Assembly: GCA_903881085.1 (NCBI GenBank)
Contig: CAIRSA010000030.1
Span: forward strand, 1-64,000
Reading direction: 5' to 3'
DNA: 64,000 nt
Source: an uncultured Acidobacteriia bacterium
GTDB lineage: Bacteria; Acidobacteriota; Terriglobia; Bryobacterales; Bryobacteraceae
Under the pieces are notes generated by a model. It worked only from the letters and a program-made list of their open reading frames with translations. It ran no database searches and had not been told where the DNA came from. The position numbers and the translations under genes are program-made. Positions 1-7,474 of the stretch are shown one piece after another. How positions within the stretch are numbered: position 1 is the stretch's first letter; every line of letters begins with the position of its first letter.

Positions 1-55
1 CGGCATGCTTCATTTCTAACCCACCCCCGAGGCCCGTTGCAAGTTCACTCCGGGA

Positions 56-1255
56 TCATTTTGTTTTCATCGCACATGGCAGTTTAGCGGGCGAGGTCAG
101 GAGTTCTGAGACTACGTTTTTGATTTGCGCGCCGATTACTTCTATGCGCTTCAGGTCGCGGGTTCCTACTCCGAGTTCTTCTGCCAGGCGCAAGGTGTTG
201 TCGCACTTTTCAAATGGGGCTTTGCCGCGATCGGCCATGGGGTCGAAGCCCATGACAGCCGCGCCGACAGCGTCTACGCAGACCGGGTTAAGGCCGGCTA
301 CCAGGACGTGGGGCTTAACGTATGTCGCGTTGCGGCTCACTGTTTCGACCGTGGTTTGGGATTCGATGCCGTCTATGATGGCCAGGTGAATGGGGCGCGC
401 AGCGACCAGATCGGCTACGCAGCGCGGGACCCGATAGCCGCCTTCACGCGGGCTGGCGGGGTTGATCTCTTGCGGCGAGCACTTCGACGGTTGGCGATTG
501 CCGCTGTGGATGGGCATGCGCCCGCCCAGTGGGAATTTGCCAGCCTCATCGGCCGGGGCGTTGTCGCCGTAGATGGTGCAGGGCGTGATGCCGAAGCAAT
601 TCTTCATCGACATAGTAACGCCGGCGGTGAGGTGCTCCTTCAACTTGGCGATGGAGACGAATACATCGCAGTCGTAGTAAGAGTGGTTCAGGTCGAACGC
701 GGGGAAAAGGTGGCCTCCACGCGGCACGGGGAAGCGGACGTACTTCTTGCCGAAGCCAAGGAAGTTAGTGTTTTCGAATTCCACTCCGGAGGCGGCGCTG
801 GTGAAGTGGGAGAGATCCCAGCCAGCGCCGATCATGTGTTCTTCGATCGGCTCGGCCGATTTCCAGGGGCTTTCGAGCAAGCGGATGCGGCGTGCGCCGG
901 CCTTGCCCAACAGGTGGATGGTGGCACCGATGACGACGGGGTGGGTCCAAGTGGTGAGGCCGATGGGGAGGTAGCCCATGCGGCTTTCGGGGCCTCCGGT
1001 GAGGTTGACTTTGATGGCGACGGTCTTGCCCTTGACCAACCGGCCGAGGCCTCCGATTTGATCAAACATGACGCTCAACATCGGCAGGACTTCCGAACCA
1101 TACGAGGTGCACTTGGAAAGCGCCACAGGCGAAGTTGGTGCATCGGCAGCCCACGCCTCGCGGTGCAATAGAGAGCCAGCGAAGATGGTGCTGGCCGCTT
1201 TGGTGAGCAGATCGCGTCGTGTGCTGCAGGGGAAGATGGATGATTCCGTTTTCAT
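56..1255 (-). CDS. DUF362 domain protein with Tat-like signal
   Basis: A 399-aa protein whose N-terminus (STRRDLLTKAAS then a hydrophobic stretch ending near AWA) looks like a twin-arginine export signal. The body has DUF362 features: an early GKTVAIKVNLTGG strand and a later FVSIAKLKEHLTAGVTMSMK segment. DUF362 proteins are often described as iron-sulfur or ferredoxin-like; I see no Cys-rich ferredoxin cluster here, so the biochemical role is unknown. The start is set by an ATGA overlap with the stop of the upstream gene (1252-2526) and by a GGAG eight bases before the ATG. It is the last gene of the minus-strand operon beginning near 5144. A second, longer DUF362 protein lies at 19379-20980, also inside a glycan-degradation operon. 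Family call is fairly sure; function unknown. Confidence 0.8.
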   Translation of the reverse strand: MKTESSIFPCSTRRDLLTKAASTIFAGSLLHREAWAADAPTSPVALSKCTSYGSEVLPMLSVMFDQIGGLGRLVKGKTVAIKVNLTGGPESRMGYLPIGLTTWTHPVVIGATIHLLGKAGARRIRLLESPWKSAEPIEEHMIGAGWDLSHFTSAASGVEFENTNFLGFGKKYVRFPVPRGGHLFPAFDLNHSYYDCDVFVSIAKLKEHLTAGVTMSMKNCFGITPCTIYGDNAPADEAGKFPLGGRMPIHSGNRQPSKCSPQEINPASPREGGYRVPRCVADLVAARPIHLAIIDGIESQTTVETVSRNATYVKPHVLVAGLNPVCVDAVGAAVMGFDPMADRGKAPFEKCDNTLRLAEELGVGTRDLKRIEVIGAQIKNVVSELLTSPAKLPCAMKTK

Positions 1256-2526
1256 GAGTTGAACTCCAGTGCGGAGAAATTGGAAAAGTCAGGCAGATGG
1301 TATTCGACTTTGCCATCGACCGTGACGGTGCTGAGGCGCGTGGGCGGCGAACCGGCCATATGGAGCGTGGCCGATTTCCATGGACGCGTGGCGCGAATGC
1401 TGACCGAATCAAAGGGGCGACTGGAGAAGCCCACCAGCTGCAGGACAGCGGTGCGAGTGTCTGGCGATTCCGAATAATGCTCCCAAAGGGAACGGGCGTT
1501 GAAGATGCGGACGGGGTCGTTCATGCGGCTGACCAGGCTGTGGGCGTCTTGCGCGAGGAAGTAGGGGTCGTCCCAATCGCGAGTGGCGGCGGCGATGCGG
1601 CCGCGTCCGCACGAGCGAAGCTGATAGCCAGCGACTGCCGCGGGTGCAGCGGCGGCACCGGGGAACTGCGCGGCGATCAACTGAGGCAAGATGAGTTGGC
1701 CTCCCTGCTGGGCAAACTCGGTGAGCGCGGTTTTCCATTGCGGAGTGGGGGCTTCTGCATCCACATATAAAATCGCCCGCAGATGTTCCAGCGGCCGGGC
1801 GGGTGGAGGTGCGGTGCGATCGAGAACGCGATAGTGAAGATTGCGGCGGGCGGAGAGATTGAGCACTTCCTGCCCGAAGAATTCGTGGTCGCCTTTGAAA
1901 GTAGAGAGGACTCCGAGTGCGCCCCACGGTTCCCAGGCGGCCCAGCGCCGATTGTCTTCAAAGAACTGCAGCATGCGGATGATGACGCCCCAGGTTTGAA
2001 GCGCAGCGGAGTTGCCGGTGGCGATGCCGTGTTGGAGAGACGGGTCGAGGCTGACGATCCAGCGTGCTCCGGCAGCCGCGGAGTCGGCAAGTGCGGTCAG
2101 ATAGGCGGCCGTATCCAACATGGATTTCTTCTGTTCCGCTTCGAAGCTGAGCCATAGCGGCGATCCCTTGGCGCGGACGCGCGCGAGGTGGGCGACCCAG
2201 GCGTTGGAGTCGATCCACGGGGCTCCTGTGGGCCCGGCCTGCGCAGTATCACGACGGGCACTGGGCGACATGCGAACACTGGGCCAGACCAGTCCACCGA
2301 TGACACGGGGGGCTGGGGGCGCATCCCACTTTACGTCAGCCAGCGGTGCGGGGGCGGCGGTCTTTGGGTCAATGACCGTTAGTCCGGCTTGGCGCGCGGC
2401 GGCGGCTACCGCGGGGTTGTCGCAGAGCAGGCAGTTGATTGGCGTTGCAGCGACCAGGCTCAACTGCGCAGCTGATTTCCATTCAGACGGCCAGCGGAAC
2501 GGGACCAGGTTTTCAGATGGCATCAT
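1252..2526 (-). CDS. Hypothetical protein, operon partner of DUF362 gene
   Basis: A 424-aa protein I do not recognise. There is no clear signal peptide (it begins MMPSENLVPFRWPSEW), so it may be cytoplasmic, unlike most of its neighbours. The middle has alternating strand-helix segments that could be a TIM-barrel or an amidotransferase-like fold (AILYVDAEAPTPQWKTAL followed by QQGGQLILPQ), and the last 100 residues look beta-rich, as in glycosidase C-terminal domains. AAGGAG lies just upstream; the second Met codon (2523) has the better spacing and may be the true start. It overlaps the DUF362 gene by 4 bp and follows the cupin gene by 8 bp, so it is almost certainly co-transcribed with both. 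No function assigned. Confidence 0.65.
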   Translation of the reverse strand: MMPSENLVPFRWPSEWKSAAQLSLVAATPINCLLCDNPAVAAAARQAGLTVIDPKTAAPAPLADVKWDAPPAPRVIGGLVWPSVRMSPSARRDTAQAGPTGAPWIDSNAWVAHLARVRAKGSPLWLSFEAEQKKSMLDTAAYLTALADSAAAGARWIVSLDPSLQHGIATGNSAALQTWGVIIRMLQFFEDNRRWAAWEPWGALGVLSTFKGDHEFFGQEVLNLSARRNLHYRVLDRTAPPPARPLEHLRAILYVDAEAPTPQWKTALTEFAQQGGQLILPQLIAAQFPGAAAAPAAVAGYQLRSCGRGRIAAATRDWDDPYFLAQDAHSLVSRMNDPVRIFNARSLWEHYSESPDTRTAVLQLVGFSSRPFDSVSIRATRPWKSATLHMAGSPPTRLSTVTVDGKVEYHLPDFSNFSALEFNS

Positions 2527-2534
2527 TGACTCCT

Positions 2535-3398
2535 TTAGTTAGTCCTCTTGGGGAATGGGAAGCGCGAGCGGACGGCCAGGATCAGGTCGTGCGGCTCGCC
2601 TTCTTTGGAGCCGCTATAGAAACCAACCGTCGTGTTGAGGCGGATAAAATACGCGTCGCCTTGTTTGGCGGGGTAGCGGCCTTCGTTGCCATCGGCGCCT
2701 CCGCCGGCGACCATCTCGCCTTTGCCGCGCAGGACGAAGTAGATCTCTTCTTCGGTTTCGTGATGATGGGGAATGTTGGTGCCGCCGGGGGCGAAATCCA
2801 TGATGAAGAGGCTGGTCATTTCCGATGCCGCTGCGAGTTTGTCGCGCGTGCTCTTTGTTGTTCCCATCAGCAGTTTGAAGAGGCTGGTTGGGCCGTGACC
2901 TGCGACTGGAACAAGTGGTACATCGGCGGCGTTGGCGATCATTGGCTTGGGCGGCGGCGTTATGGTTGTGCCGGCCGGAATTTTGTAGCCCATTACCAGC
3001 AGGCGGATGGGCTGCAAACCTGAGTTAGCCACACCGTGGCGGACTCCGGGTGGGAGATACATGAAGTCGTTGGGCTTGATGGCGGCCTTTTCATCGGCGT
3101 ATAAAAGCGTGGCGGCGCCTTCGAGCACATAGTAGAGCTGTTCTTCCGCGGGGTAGGTTACGGTTGACGACGTTCCGTTGGGGCCGATAGTGAGTTCGCC
3201 GTAGCGGACGATGCCTTTCAGTTGGCGCGAGTCGAGGTCGCCTTTGCCAAAGATGGGCTTGTAGGATGCGTCGGTAGAACCGGCGGCGGTGAGGTCGTCT
3301 GACTTTGGCTCAATGTTCGCCAGGGAGCGGCGGAGGAAAGTCGGATCGGCCGCGGTTAAGGCGGTGGCACAGGCGAGTGAGAACAGTATGAAGTGCAA
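2535..3398 (-). CDS. Secreted bicupin protein
   Basis: I take the start as a TTG at 3398, because GGAGG lies five bases before it and the resulting 287-aa protein begins directly with a signal peptide (MHFILFSLACATALTAADP). A longer reading from 3443 adds 15 residues that cross a palindrome and fit poorly. Two cupin barrels are visible: one near residues 80-150 (EEQLYYVLEGAATLLYADEK, YLPPGVRHGV) and one near 200-280 (NIPHHHETEEEIYFVLRGKG, GDAYFIRLN). The second keeps the HHHxxxE metal-binding pattern; the first lacks the full His set. Bicupins may be enzymes or sugar-binding proteins. Position between the enolase-family gene and unknown genes suggests a role in sugar-acid handling in the periplasm, which is inference. 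Confidence 0.8.
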   Translation of the reverse strand: MHFILFSLACATALTAADPTFLRRSLANIEPKSDDLTAAGSTDASYKPIFGKGDLDSRQLKGIVRYGELTIGPNGTSSTVTYPAEEQLYYVLEGAATLLYADEKAAIKPNDFMYLPPGVRHGVANSGLQPIRLLVMGYKIPAGTTITPPPKPMIANAADVPLVPVAGHGPTSLFKLLMGTTKSTRDKLAAASEMTSLFIMDFAPGGTNIPHHHETEEEIYFVLRGKGEMVAGGGADGNEGRYPAKQGDAYFIRLNTTVGFYSGSKEGEPHDLILAVRSRFPFPKRTN

Positions 3399-3417
3399 GG
3401 GCACCTCCGTTAACAGA

Positions 3418-3441
3418 GTATCAGGTGTTAAAACCTGATAC
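3418..3441. promoter_or_regulatory. 24-bp palindrome upstream of bicupin gene
   Basis: Nine-base arms GTATCAGGT and ACCTGATAC are perfectly complementary around a 6-base TTAA-centred spacer. The palindrome sits 20 bp upstream of the bicupin start and overlaps the last codons of the fragment at 3428-3778. There is no U-run, so it is more like an operator or an mRNA-processing hairpin than a terminator. No regulator is assigned. Confidence 0.4.
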
Positions 3442-3778
3442 AAGAGCTTTGGGCGTTATTCCATGGGCCGATTAGCAGCTTTTTGCGATACTCATCGACA
3501 TAGAGCGTCATAGGCTCAGGCATAACGTTGCGGGAAAGACCCATCTTGAAATAGCCGCTGCGCTCGCTGTGGATGATGCAGTATTTTCCATCTGTGGTGT
3601 GCGATGGCGTGAAGTAGTAGAGCGGATAGCTGTTGGCCGCCACGCTGGTGAATTGCTTCACGCGGCGGCCAGTTTCGGCATCGGGATAGGTCAGGATTTC
3701 CGATGGCAGTTCGGCACCAAGGCCCGACGCCGTGGCGAGTGGGCCGCCAACGAAACTGCGCCCGGTGACCTTCGTCAT
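3428..3778 (-). pseudogene. Truncated TolB/oligogalacturonate-lyase-like propeller fragment
   Basis: A 116-aa reading frame starting four bases after the upstream enolase-family gene. Residues about 30-75 (RRVKQFTSVAANSYPLYYFT, DGKYCIIHSERSG) resemble the first blade of oligogalacturonate lyase or TolB-type beta-propellers, which are normally near 400 aa. After about residue 80 the resemblance stops and a short tail (DEYRKKLLIGPWNN) runs to a stop inside the palindrome. I read it as a propeller gene that lost most of its length, with downstream operon genes joined to the stump. If it were once an oligogalacturonate lyase, the operon would have been linked to pectin breakdown, which fits a sugar-acid dehydratase next door. 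It could still be a small expressed protein. Confidence 0.5.
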
Positions 3779-3782
3779 GTCG

Positions 3783-5144
3783 TTAGCGGCTGACTACCGG
3801 TTTGCCGTTTTCGTCGAGATGCGGATAGGGGCCACCGATGCGGAAGCGGTCCAGAATGTAGTCGTCGTATTGCGGCGTCGGCTCGAAATAGCCGCCCTTG
3901 CGCAAGTGCTCCTTAACTGCAGCTTCGTTCAGTTCCACGCCGAGACCGGGCGTGTCTGGCACAGTGATGAAGCCGTGATCCACGATCGGTTTCGAAGGTC
4001 CGTTGACGAGGCTGTTCCACCATGGAATATCGACAGCGTGGTTTTCCATGGCGAGCATGTCTTTCAGGGTAGCGGCCATGTGGACGGCGGCCATGCAGCC
4101 GACCGGCGAGCCGGCAAAGTGGATGGCAACCTGCACGCCGTGCATGGCGGCGAAATCGCCGATTCGTTTGGTTTCGCGGATTGCGCCGGAGGTGAGCGGG
4201 TCGGGGTGAATGATATCGACGGCGCGGTTTTCGATCAGGTCGCGGAAGCCTTCTTCCAATCCGAAGAGACTCTCGCCGGTGCAGATTGGAGTCGTCGTGG
4301 CTTCTTTGAGTTCCTTATAGGCGCGCCAGTTTTTAGGGGCGTCGCCGCCAGCGCCGAGATGGCCGACCTGGATCATATCCTCGGCCCAGGCGAGGTCGTA
4401 ACGCTCGAAGGCGCGTGCGTAACGGATGCTGTCGTTCACGGTCAGCGCTCCGAAGTGATCGGTAGCCAACGGGGCTTCGTAGCCGATCTCATCGCGGATG
4501 GCCTGGACGTATTCGCAGAGATACTGGATGCCTTTCTCGGTGGCTGTGCCGCGGCTGTTGATTGCTCCGGGGCGATGCGACACAAGGCTGGTGCCGAGGT
4601 CCATTTTGAAAAAAGTGAACCCCATCTTTTTGCGCTCTTTCATGCGCTCGGCGAAGACCTTTGGATCTTTGCTCTGGTCCGTATCGCAGTAGATGCGGAT
4701 CTTGTCGCGGTATTTGGAGCCGACCAGTCGCCACGCGGGGACGCCGTAGACTTTGCCTGCGATGTCGTGAAGGGCCATATCGATCGCGCTGTAGCCACCG
4801 CCCATGCGTTGGTGGCTGGCGAAGTTTCGGATGCTATCGAGGATTGGTTCGATGGAGAGCGGGTCGCGGCCGATCAGGTGCGGCTTGAGCGTTAGCGCGG
4901 TGCCTTCGCGGCCTGCGTCGCGGACTTCGCCGAGTCCGTAGACGCCCTGGTTGGTATCGATGCGAATGATGGGGTAGTCGTAGTTGGAAGCGACCAGGGC
5001 AAACCGCATGTCGGTGATCTTCAGCGCGCTGGGCGATGAGTTGCGGTTGAGGTTTCGTTGGGCGGGGACTGCGCCTTCGGTGAGCTTGAAGATCCCGGCC
5101 ATTCCGGCCAGGTTTCGAAGAAGGTTTCTGCGATTCAGTTTCAT
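3783..5144 (-). CDS. Mandelate racemase/enolase superfamily sugar-acid dehydratase
   Basis: The protein starts at ATG 5144, giving 453 aa with a Tat-like leader (MKLNRRNLLRNLAGMAG). A TTG 39 bases further up would only add an unlikely N-terminal extension. The enolase-superfamily capping domain comes first, then the barrel with KMD (after FFKMDLG), DHFG, AEDM and TGES as candidate metal and base residues, and a late VAIHFAGSP His. This arrangement fits the mandelate racemase subgroup, most members of which dehydrate sugar acids such as galactonate, gluconate, mannonate or galactarate. Which acid cannot be told from the sequence. The export signal is unusual for this normally cytoplasmic family but occurs in acidobacteria. 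It heads the operon that runs down to 56. Confidence 0.85.
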   Translation of the reverse strand: MKLNRRNLLRNLAGMAGIFKLTEGAVPAQRNLNRNSSPSALKITDMRFALVASNYDYPIIRIDTNQGVYGLGEVRDAGREGTALTLKPHLIGRDPLSIEPILDSIRNFASHQRMGGGYSAIDMALHDIAGKVYGVPAWRLVGSKYRDKIRIYCDTDQSKDPKVFAERMKERKKMGFTFFKMDLGTSLVSHRPGAINSRGTATEKGIQYLCEYVQAIRDEIGYEAPLATDHFGALTVNDSIRYARAFERYDLAWAEDMIQVGHLGAGGDAPKNWRAYKELKEATTTPICTGESLFGLEEGFRDLIENRAVDIIHPDPLTSGAIRETKRIGDFAAMHGVQVAIHFAGSPVGCMAAVHMAATLKDMLAMENHAVDIPWWNSLVNGPSKPIVDHGFITVPDTPGLGVELNEAAVKEHLRKGGYFEPTPQYDDYILDRFRIGGPYPHLDENGKPVVSR

Positions 5145-5235
5145 TAGGATCTGAAACTCCTTAGTTGCTTCAGATAGTATCAATCGCGAATCGATGTGTC
5201 AATTGCGAACCACTATCTTGTCAAGGCAAAATGAA

Positions 5236-5477
5236 AATGTCCTATTCCCTGGCAAAGTAAGAATGTCCGGTTTCGGGCAAACTAGCCTGAACATGCGCGC
5301 CATTCCCTCATATGAGGGATGCTTTGTGGGCATCGCGGTCTGGAGCCGTCAAGGCCGCCTGCTTTTGCGCCGAAGGGTAGCCTTGACGGCTGGACGCGAT
5401 GCAAGACAATGTCAGATGAGGGAATGGCGTGTACTTGAAGTAATGACGAGGGGACATTTCTACTTTGCTGCGACATT
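5236..5477. mobile_element. IS21-like terminal remnant (MITE-sized)
   Basis: The outer ends read AATGTCC..GGCAAAGTAAGAATGTCC on the left and, in reverse orientation, AATGTCGCAGCAAAGTAGAAATGTCC on the right. AATGTCC boxes separated by a GCAAAGTA core are what I know from ends of IS21-family elements. No transposase lies between them, so this is an internally deleted copy or a non-autonomous derivative of about 240 bp. An 11-bp ATTGCGAACCA occurs on both sides (5202-5212 and 5475-5485), the right copy overlapping the end. It fills most of the gap between the two minus-strand operons. Confidence 0.45.
5298..5429. repeat. Three-block imperfect inverted repeat inside the IS remnant
   Basis: Three blocks pair across a central region: CGCCATTCCCTCAT (5298-5311) with its complement at 5416-5429, CATCGCG (5331-5337) with 5395-5401, and GCCGTCAAGGC (5345-5355) with 5380-5390. 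The whole stretch could form one long interrupted hairpin. No coding capacity is apparent. Confidence 0.6.
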
Positions 5478-5606
5478 GCGAACCATTACAACTCAGCCCC
5501 ACTGGGGCTGGTAGGAGGGTTTGTCCGTTTCCAGTTCGGGACGGGGCCATTCAGATTGCCCGCGGTATGCCGGCTCAGAAAAACGGAGAGAGCTTTTTCA
5601 TTTCTT

Positions 5607-6860
5607 TCACAGCCTCCTGATTGCATCGATTGCGTTGCTGTAGAAAATCGCGCTACCGAAATTGCCGCTCTTGAGCACAAGCGGCGCGTCGATACCGCTG
5701 AGCGGAAAACAGAGGGGCACTCCGGGTTCGATATTGCGCCCTACTTCCAGTGCCCCGAGTCCCAGCGTGCGGCAGATTGCACTCGAGGTCTCTCCTCCGG
5801 CAATGATAAGTCCCGCCGGTGGACACTGCGCGACTGCTCGCGATACGAGTTGGGCAAGAGCATAGGCAATTCTCAATCCGGCCTGCGCGGAACTTAGGCC
5901 TTGTTCGCGTGCCCACACCCCGGTGCGCTCGATGTCGCGGGCCGATGATGCGGTGCGGATCAGGCAATCGAGGCCGGTTGGAATGGAGGGCAATGATGCG
6001 CCGGAAGCCAGCGCGATGGGATCGAGTACCATGCTCTCGACACCCTGGCCTTCGAGCCATTCATTCTGATTGCGAGTCGCTTCGGAGCAACTGCCGGCTA
6101 CCACCATGAAACCGCGGCCGCCCGAGTGCTTCCCGCGCGACTCACCTTTGGTGGGCGTCCACCAGCCTTCGCGACGCCAGATGGCAGGGAGTCTCATTGC
6201 CGGCGCCGAACTGCCACTGATCAAGGGCAGATGCGCAATCGCCTCGCACGCGTCTTGAAGGCTTGCATCGTCGATGCAGTCGAGGATGGCAATTTGGACA
6301 CCGCTCTCCTGCAGCACATCGAGCTTAGCCCTTGTCACAGGATATGAGGCCAAGCCTACGCGACGCCTGGTCTGACTTTGTAGATGGCTGACCAAATTCG
6401 AGTTGCGCATCGGCGTCAGCGGGTGATTGCGCATGGGCGAATCGGAGAGAAGTTGCCCGTTCACGAAATGATGGCCCATGTATGTTGTACGGCCGTTCAC
6501 CGGCAGCGCTGGCAACGCCACCGTGAACGGCTCCCCGAGTTCGTCCATCGCCGCATCCAGCGATTGGCCGATGTTGCCTTCCGTCGTGGAGTCGAATGTG
6601 CTGCAGTATTTGATCTCGATCACGCGCGGGCGCAGGGCTCTCAGTTTCTTTACAGCCTCGCGAGTTTGTGCGTGCGCGTCGGCGGGCGGAAGCGCACGCG
6701 AGCCGGTTCCCAGGATCACTGCGTCATAGCCGCCACTCCACCGCTCCGGATCGCCGTCCACTACGAGAACAGTCCGCAACCCTCCTTCCGAGAGCATCCC
6801 GGCCAGATCGGTCGCTCCCGTATCGTCATCCGCGGCCGCGCAGAAAACCGGACTGCTCAC
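5607..6860 (-). CDS. otnK: DUF1537 four-carbon acid sugar kinase
   Basis: This 417-aa protein has the two-domain plan of the DUF1537/OtnK kinases. The N-terminal domain opens with ADDDTGATDLAG (residues about 10-21), the substrate-binding signature of the family. The C-terminal domain has GLIIAGGETSSAI near residue 340 and VLKSGNFGS near 400, the nucleotide-binding part. Characterised members phosphorylate 3-oxo-tetronate, D-threonate, D-erythronate or 3-oxo-isoapionate with ATP at the terminal hydroxyl. It overlaps the upstream class II aldolase gene by 4 bp, the same pairing (OtnK with OtnC) known in tetronate catabolism. The exact substrate here is not determined. It is the last gene of the operon; an IS remnant follows. 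Confidence 0.85.
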   Translation of the reverse strand: MSSPVFCAAADDDTGATDLAGMLSEGGLRTVLVVDGDPERWSGGYDAVILGTGSRALPPADAHAQTREAVKKLRALRPRVIEIKYCSTFDSTTEGNIGQSLDAAMDELGEPFTVALPALPVNGRTTYMGHHFVNGQLLSDSPMRNHPLTPMRNSNLVSHLQSQTRRRVGLASYPVTRAKLDVLQESGVQIAILDCIDDASLQDACEAIAHLPLISGSSAPAMRLPAIWRREGWWTPTKGESRGKHSGGRGFMVVAGSCSEATRNQNEWLEGQGVESMVLDPIALASGASLPSIPTGLDCLIRTASSARDIERTGVWAREQGLSSAQAGLRIAYALAQLVSRAVAQCPPAGLIIAGGETSSAICRTLGLGALEVGRNIEPGVPLCFPLSGIDAPLVLKSGNFGSAIFYSNAIDAIRRL

Positions 6861-7474
6861 TGGAACCTCCGCCGCAGTTCAGCCACCTGCTCCGCGGTGA
6901 GGTTCCGCCCGCGCGATCCGAGGAGGAAGTGGAGCTTCGCCTGCTCCTCAATTTCCTCCGCCAGGGCGGACGCTTCTTTGAGCGAACGGCCGATAGCGAT
7001 GGACCCGTGATTGCGCAACAGCAAGGCCGGACTCTTGGCGGCGGCTGCTTCCACTGCGGGTCCGAGCGCGGCATCACCTGGCGGAAGGTAATCCACAACA
7101 GGCAGGCACGGCAGCCGCATTGCGTAGTACGGCGTATAGATCGGCATTGCGTCGGCGGTGTCCAAATCCGCAAGGCATGACACCGCAGTTGCATGGCAGG
7201 AGTGCAGATGCACTACCGCATTAGCGTCGGGCCGCGCGCGATAGACTGCGAGGTGAAACGGAACTTCTTTGCTGGGTTTTGGACCGGCCACATGCACACC
7301 GTCCATATCGACCTCGGCTAAGCCGTCCTCCACGAGATCGGCGAATGAACTGTTCGTGGGGCTGATGATCACCCTCTCCCCGATACGCACACTGATGTTG
7401 CCGGCGGTGCCGAACGTGTAGCCGCGCAAGTACAGCGACCGCGCGACTGTGACCAGATCCTCGCGCTCGCTCAT
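6857..7474 (-). CDS. otnC: Class II aldolase/adducin family decarboxylase, OtnC-like
   Basis: The ATG at 7474 overlaps the stop of the upstream gene (ATGA), which fixes the start; a longer in-frame reading to 7591 only mirrors that gene. The 205-aa product has the class II aldolase phosphate-binding loop TAGNISVR, the SPTNSSF segment, a Glu in KEVPFH as candidate acid/base, the metal-binding HLHSCH pair and RNHGS. In tetronate pathways OtnC converts 3-oxo-tetronate 4-phosphate to dihydroxyacetone phosphate plus CO2; fuculose-phosphate and ribulose-phosphate aldolases share the fold. The adjacent DUF1537 kinase favours the decarboxylase reading. The protein should be cytoplasmic. Confidence 0.85.
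   Translation of the reverse strand: MSEREDLVTVARSLYLRGYTFGTAGNISVRIGERVIISPTNSSFADLVEDGLAEVDMDGVHVAGPKPSKEVPFHLAVYRARPDANAVVHLHSCHATAVSCLADLDTADAMPIYTPYYAMRLPCLPVVDYLPPGDAALGPAVEAAAAKSPALLLRNHGSIAIGRSLKEASALAEEIEEQAKLHFLLGSRGRNLTAEQVAELRRRFQ

Noticed and set aside
3732..4895. Long plus-strand open frame (387 codons) opposite the enolase-family gene
   Set aside because: It is the antisense shadow of a high-G+C gene with clear enolase-superfamily motifs; its own translation shows no family pattern and no ribosome-binding site.
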